Source: Moorena sp. SS36440bin_2 (GTDB taxonomy: Bacteria > Cyanobacteriota > Cyanobacteriia > Cyanobacteriales > Coleofasciculaceae). From it: a DNA stretch of 36,005 bases. Positions 26,101 to 32,361 of this stretch are shown here, one piece after another; positions within the stretch are counted from its first letter, which is position 1, and each line of letters begins with the position of its first letter. A program made the position numbers and the translations under genes. The DNA lies in NCBI GenBank assembly GCA_011524395.1, contig WTKN01000045.1, positions 1 to 36,005 on the forward strand. Direction: 5' to 3'. Under the pieces are notes generated by a model. That model was given only the letters and a program-made list of their open reading frames with translations, did not search any database and was not told the DNA's origin.

Positions 26101-27991
26101 CAACTCCACTAGTTCTGACGCAGAAAAGCAAGCTCTGCTTCAATCGATAGATTTCACCTTATCTCCAGCTAAAATTTCCCTGAGCGATGCCAACAATGGT
26201 AAGTCTACGCTAACCTTCTTCTTCAATACCCAAACGCCTCAGCGTTACGAAGATATTGCAGTTAATCTGAACTATCAGGTTAATGAGTTGGAATACAATA
26301 TTAATACTACTAATTCCACCTCCTCTTGGCTCAATTTTATTCAACCTCTCAACGATGAGCCTAATCAAATTGGAGATGTTCAAATTCCCATTCCTTTGCG
26401 AGATTTTCCCCTTCCTCCTTCTCTGATTTCCCATACAGCAATTCCTGACCCCGACAGTTTTGCTGGTGAGATTCTCAGTGCTGAGGATATTCGAGACTGG
26501 AATTATGTTTTCCTCTATGAACATCCCGATGTGGCTCAAGATACCATTGAATGCCGGATTGAATACAATGGTTCCTCTAAATTAACCATTAATGATGTCT
26601 CTTTGGAGGAAGGACAAACAGCAGTTTTCACTATTACCTTATCTCCTCCTTCTGAACAGACTGTTACTGTTAATTATCAAACCCAGGATGGCACTGCGAA
26701 AGCACCAGGAGATTACACGGCAACTAGCGGAAATCTGCAATTTGATCCAGGTGAAACCAGCAAAGAAATTCGGGTGGAAGTCAAGAACGATAATGTGGTT
26801 GAAAATAATGAAACCTTTACCCTTGTGCTGAGTAATGCAGTTAATGCAGACATTGCGGACCCAGTGGGTGTTGGAACAATTATCGATACGACCAATACTA
26901 TTGATCCACTGTTGGATACCCTGGTGCGGTTTAACAATCTATATCCAACCCTAGCCAGTGATCTCAAAGCTTTGGAAACAGGGTTAACCGATGACAACCA
27001 GACTACGGTTACCTCTGCCCTCAGTGCCTTTGCGACTCTAGCAGAAGACGTGGCTAGGTCATGGCAAATTTGGCAACCGATTGCGATCGCACAGGCATCT
27101 CGCCAGACAGTTCACTACAACATTGATGAAAACCTATCCGCTGACCAAGAAACCAAAACAGTTATCATCACTCCCACTAACAATCTTCCCGTTGCTGATC
27201 AACAAGTCTTAGACATTGAGTTACCAGGGTATGAGTTAAATGATACCAGGCAAAACGATGTAACCACTAACTCCCCCACAGTACCTTATACAACAATTGA
27301 GTATGATTTCACCAAATTGCTTGATGCAACTGGGGTAGAAACCTTTGGAGAGTCGGCATTACCGGATCGTAAGGTGACTGTAACTAATTTGGATGTGTTG
27401 GACTATCAAAATGCCTGGGGTGCTATCCGTCTCGCCCGCAATAAGAATTTGATTGATGGCAGGGAAACTAATGCAGCTTTCATCTTCCAGACTCCTGAAG
27501 TCCGGTTTAAGAATCGGATTACTCCTCTAATAGTTAATGATAAGCGTTGGGATATTGCAGACCTGGGCGATTCCAGAAGTAAAACCTTGACACAGCATCT
27601 GGAAGAGTTATTCAAAGTCTTGCTGCCAGCTATCATTAACCGTCCTTATGATATTCGGATTAGTTGTCAGTATGCCTTTGCTTTAGCTAGCAACACTAAT
27701 GACGAAGAATTGTTAGCTTCCTTACCTGTTCTACTAACCCCTCGATTTACGGTTCAAAAGTCTGGGAATTCCACTATGTTACAAGTGACTCAACAGCTGC
27801 GAACAAATATTGTCCGGGAAATAGAGAATTGGCAGACTCAGAAAAACCCCAATCAAACCAGGGGACGATATCTGTTTAGTTTTAGTCTGTTTTCCAATCC
27901 AGAAAATGTGAGTAGTACGGAGAATCCTAATTTGCCTTTGTTAACGGTGGAAAACTTGAATCTTTTGCTGACAGATATTATTGAGGGATAG
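17132..27991 (+). CDS. Giant 3619-residue protein with LysM-like array and Calx-beta domain (gene 5)
   Basis: This is an uninterrupted 10.9-kb gene. The start is GTG (17132) or the adjacent ATG (17135), with no strong ribosome-binding site. Residues about 1-880 are a long hydrophobic beta-rich region (for example FLGLGGFYFNKLSA, GLQVGLGKIIKKGPLRAEFS, VVDFKVIQVDIEVLVKVAVL) ending GSDSTPPW. A Thr/Asn-rich linker follows (about 915-945). Residues 1890-2400 hold degenerate LysM-like modules beginning YTVSGNSESLESVANQYG (1893), YTVQDGDTFESIAIAQ (1997), YTIQAQDSLYHIALNQF (2224) and YTVTSGDSFDQMIAIAA (2346), with weaker ones between. A helical region (~2400-2700) precedes more beta domains. A Calx-beta domain lies at about 3150-3253 (LTINDVSLEEGQTAVFTITL). 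LysM modules usually bind peptidoglycan or chitin, and Calx-beta domains occur in surface proteins. No signal peptide or catalytic motif is seen, so location and function are unknown. Confidence 0.9.
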   Translation: MMTAIVQRTTSVSLGLISELTVAGETVNLILEKIEDRNVTVYQGGMIAGQRLYVVALLEELIPELDAPDSIQNLAITKMAVELRPDKGAFSFEAAIGSVTRGGAWSITLDSGPTLSIQQLALSVSSVKSSGSTNGNQQNTAESLSQQRKLSFEGLFELFGGEFGVKVAHQFSSQNGNIASQWGFSATAQNISITEVIKAFGFSQDKLDEYGLRNLVVSLAFALQQTRYQENSTQIVESRYTFTGSMDWDTGIALVPGEETLQIQAAIQITKTSSNRSGGTSTTLKGAIAGTVKASIPFFDTLQLSVIYTFSRTSSTSSSGRSSQALANRTGELIFQLQISTLLLSAVYTNINNRKLLRFSVSLVSGKNPTIGDLIAYIVSVYDSSIIDFELDPPWDEFAKQEIALDKFSLEIDLTNKSITISYKATLNVLIAKVSNVGLSYQFGTKSSQVSAQQNNARTASNKKIAIALDLSIPGQPKKRVQWDPVNENPPEVPSTKAPIFELKFLALGQRVAFAPEIVQQARTIEQFTTVMRQTLVPLPPIKRRQNPLTALQQSLPSAVSSDPTQPIQFSGQPIQFSAESGWLIGAQFVILGSIEISIIFNDPFIYGLRISLSGPPVQSFAGFEFEILYRRISDTVGVYRSELVLPDTMRYIDFGAVHITLPVVALEIYTNGDFGIDVGFPWGGDFSRSIAVNVTIFLGLGGFYFNKLSAETATSVPDIVSGTFDPVLEFGIGLQVGLGKIIKKGPLRAEFSITMHGILQGVFATYNPTDTNEKKATYYRIQGGVAIVGRIYGVVDFKVIQVDIEVLVKVAVLFVVEVYKAIQVALVATVSVKASIKIAFVRIRFKFKLTVREQFVLGSDSTPPWQLAAGSGGAMAATVPVFTARAQTLHPSQMQKNARANRSFAYAKAQGTSSTGRVTNVTTTNDTTQTSGTTTNVTTQTSGGRSLRWDNGTTGIQLALPGDVRTETVKDGKLRLDIYFQPSFTKTETEVSGIGLLFMENSIPLDDNSTNDNDTDFDELVKALFKWVIYAYLSDSERNDLNINTSAVNVDAQVLTLELLEDVYTLFVNYLEEEAADEFWEPLIRFLSRNFIFDITDRPIDNTEISGTIFPMFPQLEMELKDGADTVLNTVDFDRTKYSPDQIKAIQTYFQSLNYNHNQSTEEVLGQLPTNNAFAGLAIAELLFIDYFTLIIRSAVQLGIDHVRDKKDGVDENGTITLGTLLNNFNGGESFQSLAGMTSRFLLHGLRIPTFTGSTTTVNGQQAAYIATGQQFTVTVTRTAPATDGDSETVTITPNEIRLFKPDMLTWIRLIDDPSENSDSETLTPELNYPFPDTAPYNTIETIKQFDAAATSGILPTTSPNIPTVVGLYNPTNQQYTIRQKTYWNESINAATSNNLLWELPSGLCDYLKSKSDQTSLTLLYNQQPVQDGETLNTAEIDPGYTWATKLTLEIRQVSTSDGSGFLPTVYAIERIETASRQLLQNILTANVTPTTLTLLYLDDSGDSKVLTRNASAEVLMLKTNLSLDSGDNRTVTLETGNNATFLPFLRLVQESTVVNSEGYYLNYSYTENDEEKGLPDSLFADGDTAQVTLLMTFSSTAASYNNCLNIPSDHSQSSTLNGVSEIFATSSQTTNVLRIPAGNLGFRLTRTAIEPQDNDTATDEIQNLYQLLSYQVPSTIAADFETGQDRLPIGPIEEDEDNTTWVYEKVLPVYALTTAANTPSQALPEILKDTLNPYYGIGDTFTLDFRWQDIYGNRLGSDGNFAEGISQKLGYFDPILGINQWPSVGESYQITSKDDKTANLILELVLDQSKYIPTPGNLFTEVLDQIKTDRATYQKIYYQVHDSNLRFTVSTSVIPSGDQELTDAQRAAFTGFVDNVYKYLVTLEYLQQFSYTVSGNSESLESVANQYGCDIGDLGDSNGAVSSIFTSGQSIQIPVGIRVEPTNSLVAIATKLNKDYGIQSDKVEEIVTKYAKTADLLAVGGIISYTDTANHFVSYTVQDGDTFESIAIAQLALEEDHLIEIILQTIAQGLDTTQTLTNGVLIKGLEAPHVNNYVTLNATLEEIAYGVLQLENADLDLEFDQILTDRINEIIAENESTVLLAGVTVSALDSTTQDGETLGNLRDRLLAASQDVVEAIRDLEIFPTDTTLTVTVTKNDEATPTPFNVEIKIITDKTWSAIATAFPNTSRIETVETVILANAQRQDLLVAGSTITITMPDSSLDYTIQAQDSLYHIALNQFIATTDVRSIDVLKSSMVAEVGALDYTIAEAILPEQNTIAYLTQQLHLQTNLHRTVLETVQAVGNISDILTESAIASQLAVVAAGVSDMTGLFGTEDVILADVLFNYTVTSGDSFDQMIAIAAAHDSQIITDQTTAGDIALQTPSLALESGATLYIPDRFTLDTSSAQNADSLAVVQSTAQTTSLSTLTSTMGTEITPAAVAIANQTLAGLLSGNTAIDVRPVLASLTKISYNSDDTVNSDLERLALFIDSQTIETGTDETLYTLTSRWAQTLVNFKNSIDAEASQAQQSIGAVNAIYEQLDNLAGANRIALRALLDPNDSESSLSILKATLLDAQGNLKSQFEPSTVHSQPETLDVPDAIANIETAHGQPDDQVLIDTLQTSLDIIHRMYDLSCLKTAVDLLEKRSQRPLTVAEVGQALQNESGLIEPNQNWIVPPAVASTTVDLTIRDNNNSLLYPTDLLFSVTVQLEMRRNKDLMDPGYVPEAEVVSAYFAPKTVVLTSSSDDQNAEFSERLASLDPFAKAFEQALPNLKLAVGRNAGNIDNANPQNSDTLWAVHLGDTGISYDIKEDFPYFFSAAPLSNTLISGEVNLYSYTQQNGLDQTSTETVRVDAVDLNGLARKYLRAIEDILKPETAIPAVNDTTLKGELGRILNVKASLADSISKNVTHVLDTSLDTNSSEYTTRQSLAVAALQKELLTNLADAYDIETIVQYNVDVAIADGYQWSGQDIPRLSGQPVMSGAYYTNPESTPNSTSSDAEKQALLQSIDFTLSPAKISLSDANNGKSTLTFFFNTQTPQRYEDIAVNLNYQVNELEYNINTTNSTSSWLNFIQPLNDEPNQIGDVQIPIPLRDFPLPPSLISHTAIPDPDSFAGEILSAEDIRDWNYVFLYEHPDVAQDTIECRIEYNGSSKLTINDVSLEEGQTAVFTITLSPPSEQTVTVNYQTQDGTAKAPGDYTATSGNLQFDPGETSKEIRVEVKNDNVVENNETFTLVLSNAVNADIADPVGVGTIIDTTNTIDPLLDTLVRFNNLYPTLASDLKALETGLTDDNQTTVTSALSAFATLAEDVARSWQIWQPIAIAQASRQTVHYNIDENLSADQETKTVIITPTNNLPVADQQVLDIELPGYELNDTRQNDVTTNSPTVPYTTIEYDFTKLLDATGVETFGESALPDRKVTVTNLDVLDYQNAWGAIRLARNKNLIDGRETNAAFIFQTPEVRFKNRITPLIVNDKRWDIADLGDSRSKTLTQHLEELFKVLLPAIINRPYDIRISCQYAFALASNTNDEELLASLPVLLTPRFTVQKSGNSTMLQVTQQLRTNIVREIENWQTQKNPNQTRGRYLFSFSLFSNPENVSSTENPNLPLLTVENLNLLLTDIIEG

Positions 27992-27999
27992 TAAGCTAT

Positions 28000-28034
28000 C
28001 AGCGGTCAGCGGTCAGCGGTCAGCAATCAGCCGT
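28000..28034. repeat. Heptamer array CAGCGGT x3, CAGCAAT, CAGCCGT
   Basis: Five consecutive 7-bp units with a CAGNNNT pattern, starting 8 bp after the stop codon of the 3619-residue gene. Confidence 0.85.
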
Positions 28035-28058
28035 GAGCTGTCCAAAACAGTCTGCCGG

Positions 28059-28089
28059 TTAATAAACACTATATTGCTGTGTTTATTAA
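28059..28089 (+). terminator. Candidate terminator after the giant-gene block
   Basis: TTAATAAACAC (28059-28069) pairs perfectly with GTGTTTATTAA (28079-28089) over a 9-nt loop, 67 bp after the last stop codon. The stem is AT-rich and the T-run is weak, so efficiency is doubtful. Confidence 0.45.
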
Positions 28090-28287
28090 GAAGTATTTCC
28101 AGTTTATTGAAGTTTATTGACAAGAAGGGTTTATCATAATAAATTACATTAAGTAAACTTCCCTGTTCCCTTTATTATATATCCTAAGCCCCTGGGAAGA
28201 TTTTGTTTTTGCTGAAAGGCGGGCAATAGAGCAAAGGCGCGGGTGCTACTACAGGAATTGGCCTCTTTTTTCCTGAGCTTATTAGAC

Positions 28288-28899
28288 ATGACTACTATAA
28301 AGCAAAAATCTTTTTTTACACATGCGCTTGGCATAGTTTTATCTACAGTCTATCCAATTGGTGTTCAAGCTCGACTATTAACAGAAACACCATTTAACCT
28401 ATCTCCTCAAATAGGCAATTATCAAGCATTGACACAAATAGGAGTAGAGACCAATAAGACGGCATTTTTGGGACAATACCTCAATAGTCGCGGAGGACGA
28501 GGCAAGATCGAGTTTCACTTTAAGATGAATGGAGCCAATGGGACAGCTAGTGTAATAACCAAACGGGGCGATCAGACAATAGGCCAAGCTAATTTGAGAG
28601 TCACTTCCATTGGCACTAATGCCTACAAAATGTCGGGAATTTTGAACGATAAGGCAAATGGAGGTACTTGGAATGCAGAAGCAGTTTGTAATTTCAAACA
28701 GAACTTAGAAAAAAACTATAAATATCTCGATTGTAACTATAGTACCTCTCCAAGAACAGTCAATTATAATGGCACAGTAACTGGAGAAATAACCGCTATC
28801 AGGCATATTCATAAGTGCAGAACCGTACCCATCATCATTCCTGGCTCTCCTAGATTCGGCTCTTCAATGGGAATGCTATGCGGATATTATCCTTATTAG
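28288..28899 (+). CDS. Putative exported protein, unknown function
   Basis: This is a 203-residue protein if started at the ATG at 28288; the frame also opens 15 codons earlier, but that extension would bury the signal peptide. Residues 1-28 look like a signal peptide (TTIKQKSFF basic start, ALGIVLSTVYPIGVQA core). The mature part has beta-like segments (GKIEFHFKMNGANGTASVIT, AYKMSGILNDKANGGTWNAE) and four cysteines, possibly paired outside the cytoplasm. No family is recognised. No good ribosome-binding site is visible. Confidence 0.7.
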   Translation: MTTIKQKSFFTHALGIVLSTVYPIGVQARLLTETPFNLSPQIGNYQALTQIGVETNKTAFLGQYLNSRGGRGKIEFHFKMNGANGTASVITKRGDQTIGQANLRVTSIGTNAYKMSGILNDKANGGTWNAEAVCNFKQNLEKNYKYLDCNYSTSPRTVNYNGTVTGEITAIRHIHKCRTVPIIIPGSPRFGSSMGMLCGYYPY

Positions 28900-29778
28900 G
28901 GGCTGAGTTTAACAGTTTTGCCCAAACTACCAACTATCAAAACATCCTAATTTATCCCACGGGCTGGGAATAATGAACTAGGTGCCGAACCTCTCCACCG
29001 GCACCACAACAGAATATTGCAAAATAGTATTATATGCATTACATTTTTAATAAAAGAATGTGGATCTTGAAACTAAAAACTTCCAAGTCTCAGGGCTGAA
29101 TAGTACTTTTGTTCTTACAAAACTGACCTGCTCCCAAGCAGTTTGACCAGTACTTGCTCAAAATCATAAAGCCCAAACCATTAGCTAAGTTATTTTGGGC
29201 TTTATCGTATTCAACTATTGCTTGTAGAGTAGACCTATTTATTTTGCGAATTGACCTCCTTAACTAACTTAATAATTGCTTCGATTGCTGTTTTTGTGAA
29301 AAAGGCTGAAGCCATAAGTAGAGCAACCGTAGGTCTACCTTGTACAAGGTAACTGGAAAACCAGAACTTGAAGATATATCAGGAGTTACAATATCTGTAG
29401 ATGTACCTAAAAGTTAATCTGTATATCTACTTAGTTCAAAATTTTATAGGATTTAGACTATAAGTACAAAAAAAATATAGTTTAAAACTTTAAAAAGATA
29501 CATATAACATCCTTAAAAAAAACTCAAAAACTAAATTTTTTACCGGATACTGTAAAGGTAGGAGTTAGGGCATTGCTGGAGCGACGATAGCTTTAACCAT
29601 AATCGAATCTTCGTTCATCAGTATAAACGCTGAAACTATCAGTAAAACTGTTACTACATTACCTCCATCATGGTAGTGTTACTGTTCCTGGTTAAATCAT
29701 ACCGCACAGATGCAACGCCTTTTTATTCCTATATTTTTTTGGAGTTCTCATATAATAGATAAGCCAAAGTAAAAACAG
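28900..29778. other. Intergenic region, no gene seen
   Basis: About 880 bp of AT-rich DNA. It contains a perfect 12-bp hairpin (29166-29205) and a TATAAT at 29751-29756 without a matching -35. All frames are short and not protein-like. Confidence 0.5.
29166..29205. repeat. Perfect 12-bp inverted repeat (terminator-like)
   Basis: ATAAAGCCCAAA (29166-29177) pairs with TTTGGGCTTTAT (29194-29205) over a 16-nt loop. A/T runs on both outer sides would allow a bidirectional terminator, but the nearest gene end is ~270 bp away. Confidence 0.5.
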
Positions 29779-30273
29779 ATGATTAACCTATTTGCTAAAA
29801 AAAAATCCTGTACTGTGCGTGGTAGCAACGAGGGTGTCAATGTAAATCTAACCACAGCAATCGTTGGAGTTGGAATCACAGCAACAATGTTTTTAAGCCC
29901 AAAACAAGCAGTAGGGCAAAGTTATGAAGCCAGTGTAATTCTTTCTAGAAAAGACAATCTGATAGCTCGGAAATTTCAAGTAAAGCCTAAGGGTATTTTC
30001 ACTAACAACCAATGGAGCGTAGTTGTGGGGGAAGCCGATGGTACTTTCTATCAATTGCTAAAAAGTAAAAGTTCTGGTGACATCTACGAATTCTTAAATC
30101 CTTTCGTCGATTTATCCAATATCGCTCGCCATCGTTACGTTTGGCAAGATGAAGAATACAGCTACGAAATGGCATGGCAACCGGCAGATCCCAATTACAT
30201 TCGTATCCTTCTCCGCGATAATTATGGAAATATAATTGTAAATAGTTTGCTGGAAAAATATGAGCGTCCTTAG
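29779..30273 (+). CDS. Putative exported protein, unknown function
   Basis: This 164-residue protein has a basic N-terminus (FAKKKSCTVRGS) and a hydrophobic stretch at about residues 25-40 (TTAIVGVGITATMFLS), with a plausible cleavage site after QAVGQ (47). The mature part is beta-like with many aromatics (NNQWSVVVGEADGTFYQLL, WQDEEYSYEMAWQ). No family is recognised. It stands alone on its strand between repeat-rich gaps. Confidence 0.7.
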   Translation: MINLFAKKKSCTVRGSNEGVNVNLTTAIVGVGITATMFLSPKQAVGQSYEASVILSRKDNLIARKFQVKPKGIFTNNQWSVVVGEADGTFYQLLKSKSSGDIYEFLNPFVDLSNIARHRYVWQDEEYSYEMAWQPADPNYIRILLRDNYGNIIVNSLLEKYERP

Positions 30274-30408
30274 CAGGCTGGTGGTTTTTACTATAGAACT
30301 TGATAAAATCTAAATCCCATGGGCCTAAGCAATTTTCGGCGAGGTCAAGATGTCAATTACATTTCCAAGGGAGATCGTGATAGCGATCGCATTGCCTGCG
30401 AGTTTTAG

Positions 30409-30428
30409 TTGACACTCCCCGGTCCTAA
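30409..30428 (-). mobile_element. Fragment of an IS605-type right end
   Basis: TTGACACTCCCCGGTCCTA matches the right-end tip of the tnpB element (TTGACACTCCCCGTCCTA at 4409) except for one inserted G. Nothing else of the element remains, so this is a relic or a solo end. Confidence 0.5.
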
Positions 30429-30595
30429 TACCAATATCATTTTTGCGCTAACTGTCCTTTTTGCACCTTTGCAGAGGGACTGTTGCTGATCCCATCAAAT
30501 TTCCCAAGTCCACACCTTGGGGACTCGTATTATGTACAGAATCGGAAGTCTTTGCCAGGTCTGATGTTAACCCTGGGGAGAAAGTTAACTTTTCC

Positions 30596-30652
30596 GCACA
30601 TCTGTTAAATTTTAAATAATTTTTTACAAAAATTTAACAAATGTGCTATAAT
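30596..30652 (+). promoter_or_regulatory. Strong extended -10 promoter embedded in an 18-bp dyad
   Basis: TTTACA (30623-30628), an 18-bp spacer and TATAAT (30647-30652) preceded by TGC, an extended -10. The spacer AAAATTTAACAAATGTGC is the right arm of an inverted repeat whose left arm GCACATCTGTTAAATTTT is at 30596-30613 (one mismatch, 15-nt centre). Such a dyad over the core promoter suggests an operator, though no regulator is identified. Confidence 0.65.
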
Positions 30653-30677
30653 ATTATTTTTTTATGTTACAATGAAA

Positions 30678-30742
30678 CCGTGGACAATAAAATCCACGGG
30701 AAGAGCCAGCCTAAGAGTTTTCCTAGGCCACAGGCTGGCTCT
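30678..30742 (+). ncRNA. Structured transcript leader (two hairpins)
   Basis: Downstream of the promoter at 30623-30652, CCGTGGA/TCCACGG (30678-30699) and AGAGCCAGCCT/AGGCTGGCTCT (30702-30742, 11 bp) form two consecutive perfect stems, followed by AAGGAG at 30760. It may be a leader, a riboswitch-like element or a small RNA. No known RNA family is recognised. Confidence 0.45.
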
Positions 30743-30778
30743 GGGTACCCCTTAACGTAAAGGAGATAACTTAATATT

Positions 30779-30976
30779 ATGTCGCATCATCTAAGCCTAT
30801 ACCCATGGGTACTGATTCGGCTATTACCACCGATGCCACCAGTCGTTTTCGCTCGGTTCAGCAACTGTTGTGATGCCAAAGGTTATTCCCAGACCCTGAA
30901 ACAGCTGCTGCCTGATGCGAAGTTTGTAATAGTTTTCGATATACCCCTCTTCTGTCAAACTGGGGTCAAACCCTGA
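30779..30976 (+). pseudogene. Truncated reading frame interrupted by a MITE-like element
   Basis: An ATG at 30779, 13 bp after AAGGAG, opens a 65-codon frame whose last ~12 codons (DIPLFCQTGVKP) are encoded by MITE-like element A. A second frame from ATG 30805 (MGTDSAITTDATSRFRSV) also looks protein-like but stops after 22 codons. The likely reading is a gene fragment cut by the element and perhaps frameshifted. Family unknown. Confidence 0.4.
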
Positions 30977-31040
30977 TTTTTTCTAGGCTGAAATGACGCC
31001 AATTGGTTCGATTGTCCCAAAATGACAGAAGAGGGATAAT
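30943..31040 (+). mobile_element. MITE-like element A, copy 2
   Basis: It starts ACCCCTCTTCTGTCA and ends TGACAGAAGAGGGATAAT, so its terminal inverted repeats (CCTCTTCTGTCA) are perfect here. Its reverse complement aligns with copy 1 (5917-6015) along most of its length, including TTTCAGCCTAG and GGTTTGACCCCAGTTT. Confidence 0.75.
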
Positions 31041-31298
31041 ATAGCACTACGCATTAAGGTGTTTGACATTGTCTTGATGCAAAGCGCGAGTGGGGGAAAC
31101 CCCCAAGACCGTAATGGTGCGTTTGACCCATTAAGAATTAAATTCGCTTGATTGTCGCACCTCTGCATCGCTCCTAAACTCCGAAACCCACTCCTAGCTT
31201 ACTTTTGACTTCTGAGTTTTAACTTCTGACTTGCCCGTAGCGCTATAAATCGACAAACCGGCTTATATCAATGTCCTAACTTTAATGCGTAGTGCTAT
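31040..31298. mobile_element. MITE-like element B
   Basis: TATAGCACTACGCATTAA at 31040-31057 is repeated perfectly in inverted orientation at 31281-31299 (TTAATGCGTAGTGCTATA). Looser similarity continues inward (GACATTG on both sides). The interior contains the GTCTTGATGC ... CCCCCAAGACCG repeat (31071-31111) and no coding sequence. It abuts element A directly. Confidence 0.6.
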
Positions 31299-31752
31299 AA
31301 TTTTGTGTGTTATTGTTTGCATTTTGGTTCTGGTCTTAGAAGTACAAATAATATTTGTTTGTTTTAAATTGAAACTGTGTGTATAACTCCTAGAATATAG
31401 CTTAAGGGAAGTAGACCAGTTTTTTGTTTTTAATTATGTTTATTTGTTTAATTATAAGTTAAATCTGTAGTTAATGTGTTTTTAGCTATGTATTTATGTG
31501 ATAAAAACTAAGTTGCCGTGGTTATAAAAAATTTTGTGTGTTATTAACAATAGCAAATAGTAACACTGATAGATAGTGGGGCAATGGAAAGTCAGGTTGG
31601 TTTTCAATGCGACTTTGATGGCGATGATTTTTCATTGACGGCAGTCAAAGACTACAGTACAATGACGATATGCAAAGCGACCGCACCTTTTTAGACAGGG
31701 AAGTGCGATCGCTGAAGTAAATGATTTGCAGTAAATCAGTTATATCTTAACC

Positions 31753-32361
31753 ATGAAAGAATACGTTACGCACGCAATAATCCAGATCGGGACTTTTAAA
31801 AAATTTGATGGCTTCAAGACTAAGGAAGGCATGTACGTAATGTCTCAAACCCAGACAGCGGAAACCGTTGGAGAGAACAAGCAAAACGTGTCAGATTTTT
31901 TGCGCTCAAAAGCCTTCAAAACCATATGGGGAGAGGGGTTTACGAGTCAGACTTTTGAAGTAGAAGATTCAACTCAATTAATTGGACAACCCAGGATTAA
32001 TGGATTGCCACTGAAAATAGTAATCATTTATTGGAATTACCGTTCTTACAGGGGTAACAAGGAAGCATACAAGATCCTTAGTGTACTAGCCTTGGATTCT
32101 CTAGAGGATCATTTTCGTCATGCTTTTGGTGAAACGGCGACAATGGAAGAACGACGTCAACGAATAGATGCTTACGTGCAGGAACTAGAAGAAAGGTTGA
32201 ATGCAGCCAACGAAACCATCGCACAGCAGGAACTGGATTTGCGGCAGTCCTGGGAAGAGTATGATGTCCAGCAATCTTACCAGGATGAGTATGATCGCCA
32301 GCTCCGGGAACATGGCATCAACCCTTGGGCAGTTCCAAACACCGAAGACGAGCATTTATGA
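31753..32361 (+). CDS. Antirepressor-like protein with C-terminal coiled coil
   Basis: This is a 202-residue protein. Residues 27-126 (MYVMSQTQTAETVGENKQNVSDF ... PLKIVIIYWNYRSYRGNKEAYKIL ... HFRHAFGE) resemble, from memory, a cyanobacterial group of phage antirepressor-like proteins with an FLRSK motif (49-53). These are DNA-related proteins of uncertain role. Residues 130-170 are heptad-like and Glu/Gln-rich, a probable coiled coil. There is no clear ribosome-binding site before ATG 31753; an internal ATG at 31831 is possible. It is not linked to other phage genes here. Confidence 0.65.
   Translation: MKEYVTHAIIQIGTFKKFDGFKTKEGMYVMSQTQTAETVGENKQNVSDFLRSKAFKTIWGEGFTSQTFEVEDSTQLIGQPRINGLPLKIVIIYWNYRSYRGNKEAYKILSVLALDSLEDHFRHAFGETATMEERRQRIDAYVQELEERLNAANETIAQQELDLRQSWEEYDVQQSYQDEYDRQLREHGINPWAVPNTEDEHL

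Larger units (their letters stand above)
30274..31752. other. 1.5-kb relic-rich region without an intact gene
   Basis: It holds an IS605-type end fragment (30409), a strong promoter with a large dyad and structured leader (30596-30742), a broken reading frame (30779), two abutting MITE-like elements (30943-31298) and an AT-rich 300-bp stretch. A 36-codon frame at 31584-31694 (ATG after AGTGGGG) is too short to support as a gene. Confidence 0.6.

Noticed and set aside
8159-27991. Contractile injection system or Tc-toxin interpretation of the block
   Set aside because: No sheath, tube, spike, baseplate, AAA+ or Rhs-like sequence is visible; LysM-like modules alone are not enough.
1903-28954. 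CAAAACATCCTAATTTA occurs exactly at 1903-1919 and 28938-28954
   Set aside because: The 17-base match is suggestive, but it has no extended similarity and no clear role at either site.
28900-29778. Possible tRNA or CRISPR array in the long gaps
   Set aside because: No cloverleaf, TPsiC-like GTTCRA box or regularly spaced repeat was found here or in the other gaps; the only regular repeats are 7-bp tandem units.
31584-31694. 36-codon frame (MESQVGFQCDFDGDDF...)
   Set aside because: A plausible ribosome-binding site exists, but it is too short and has no other support.
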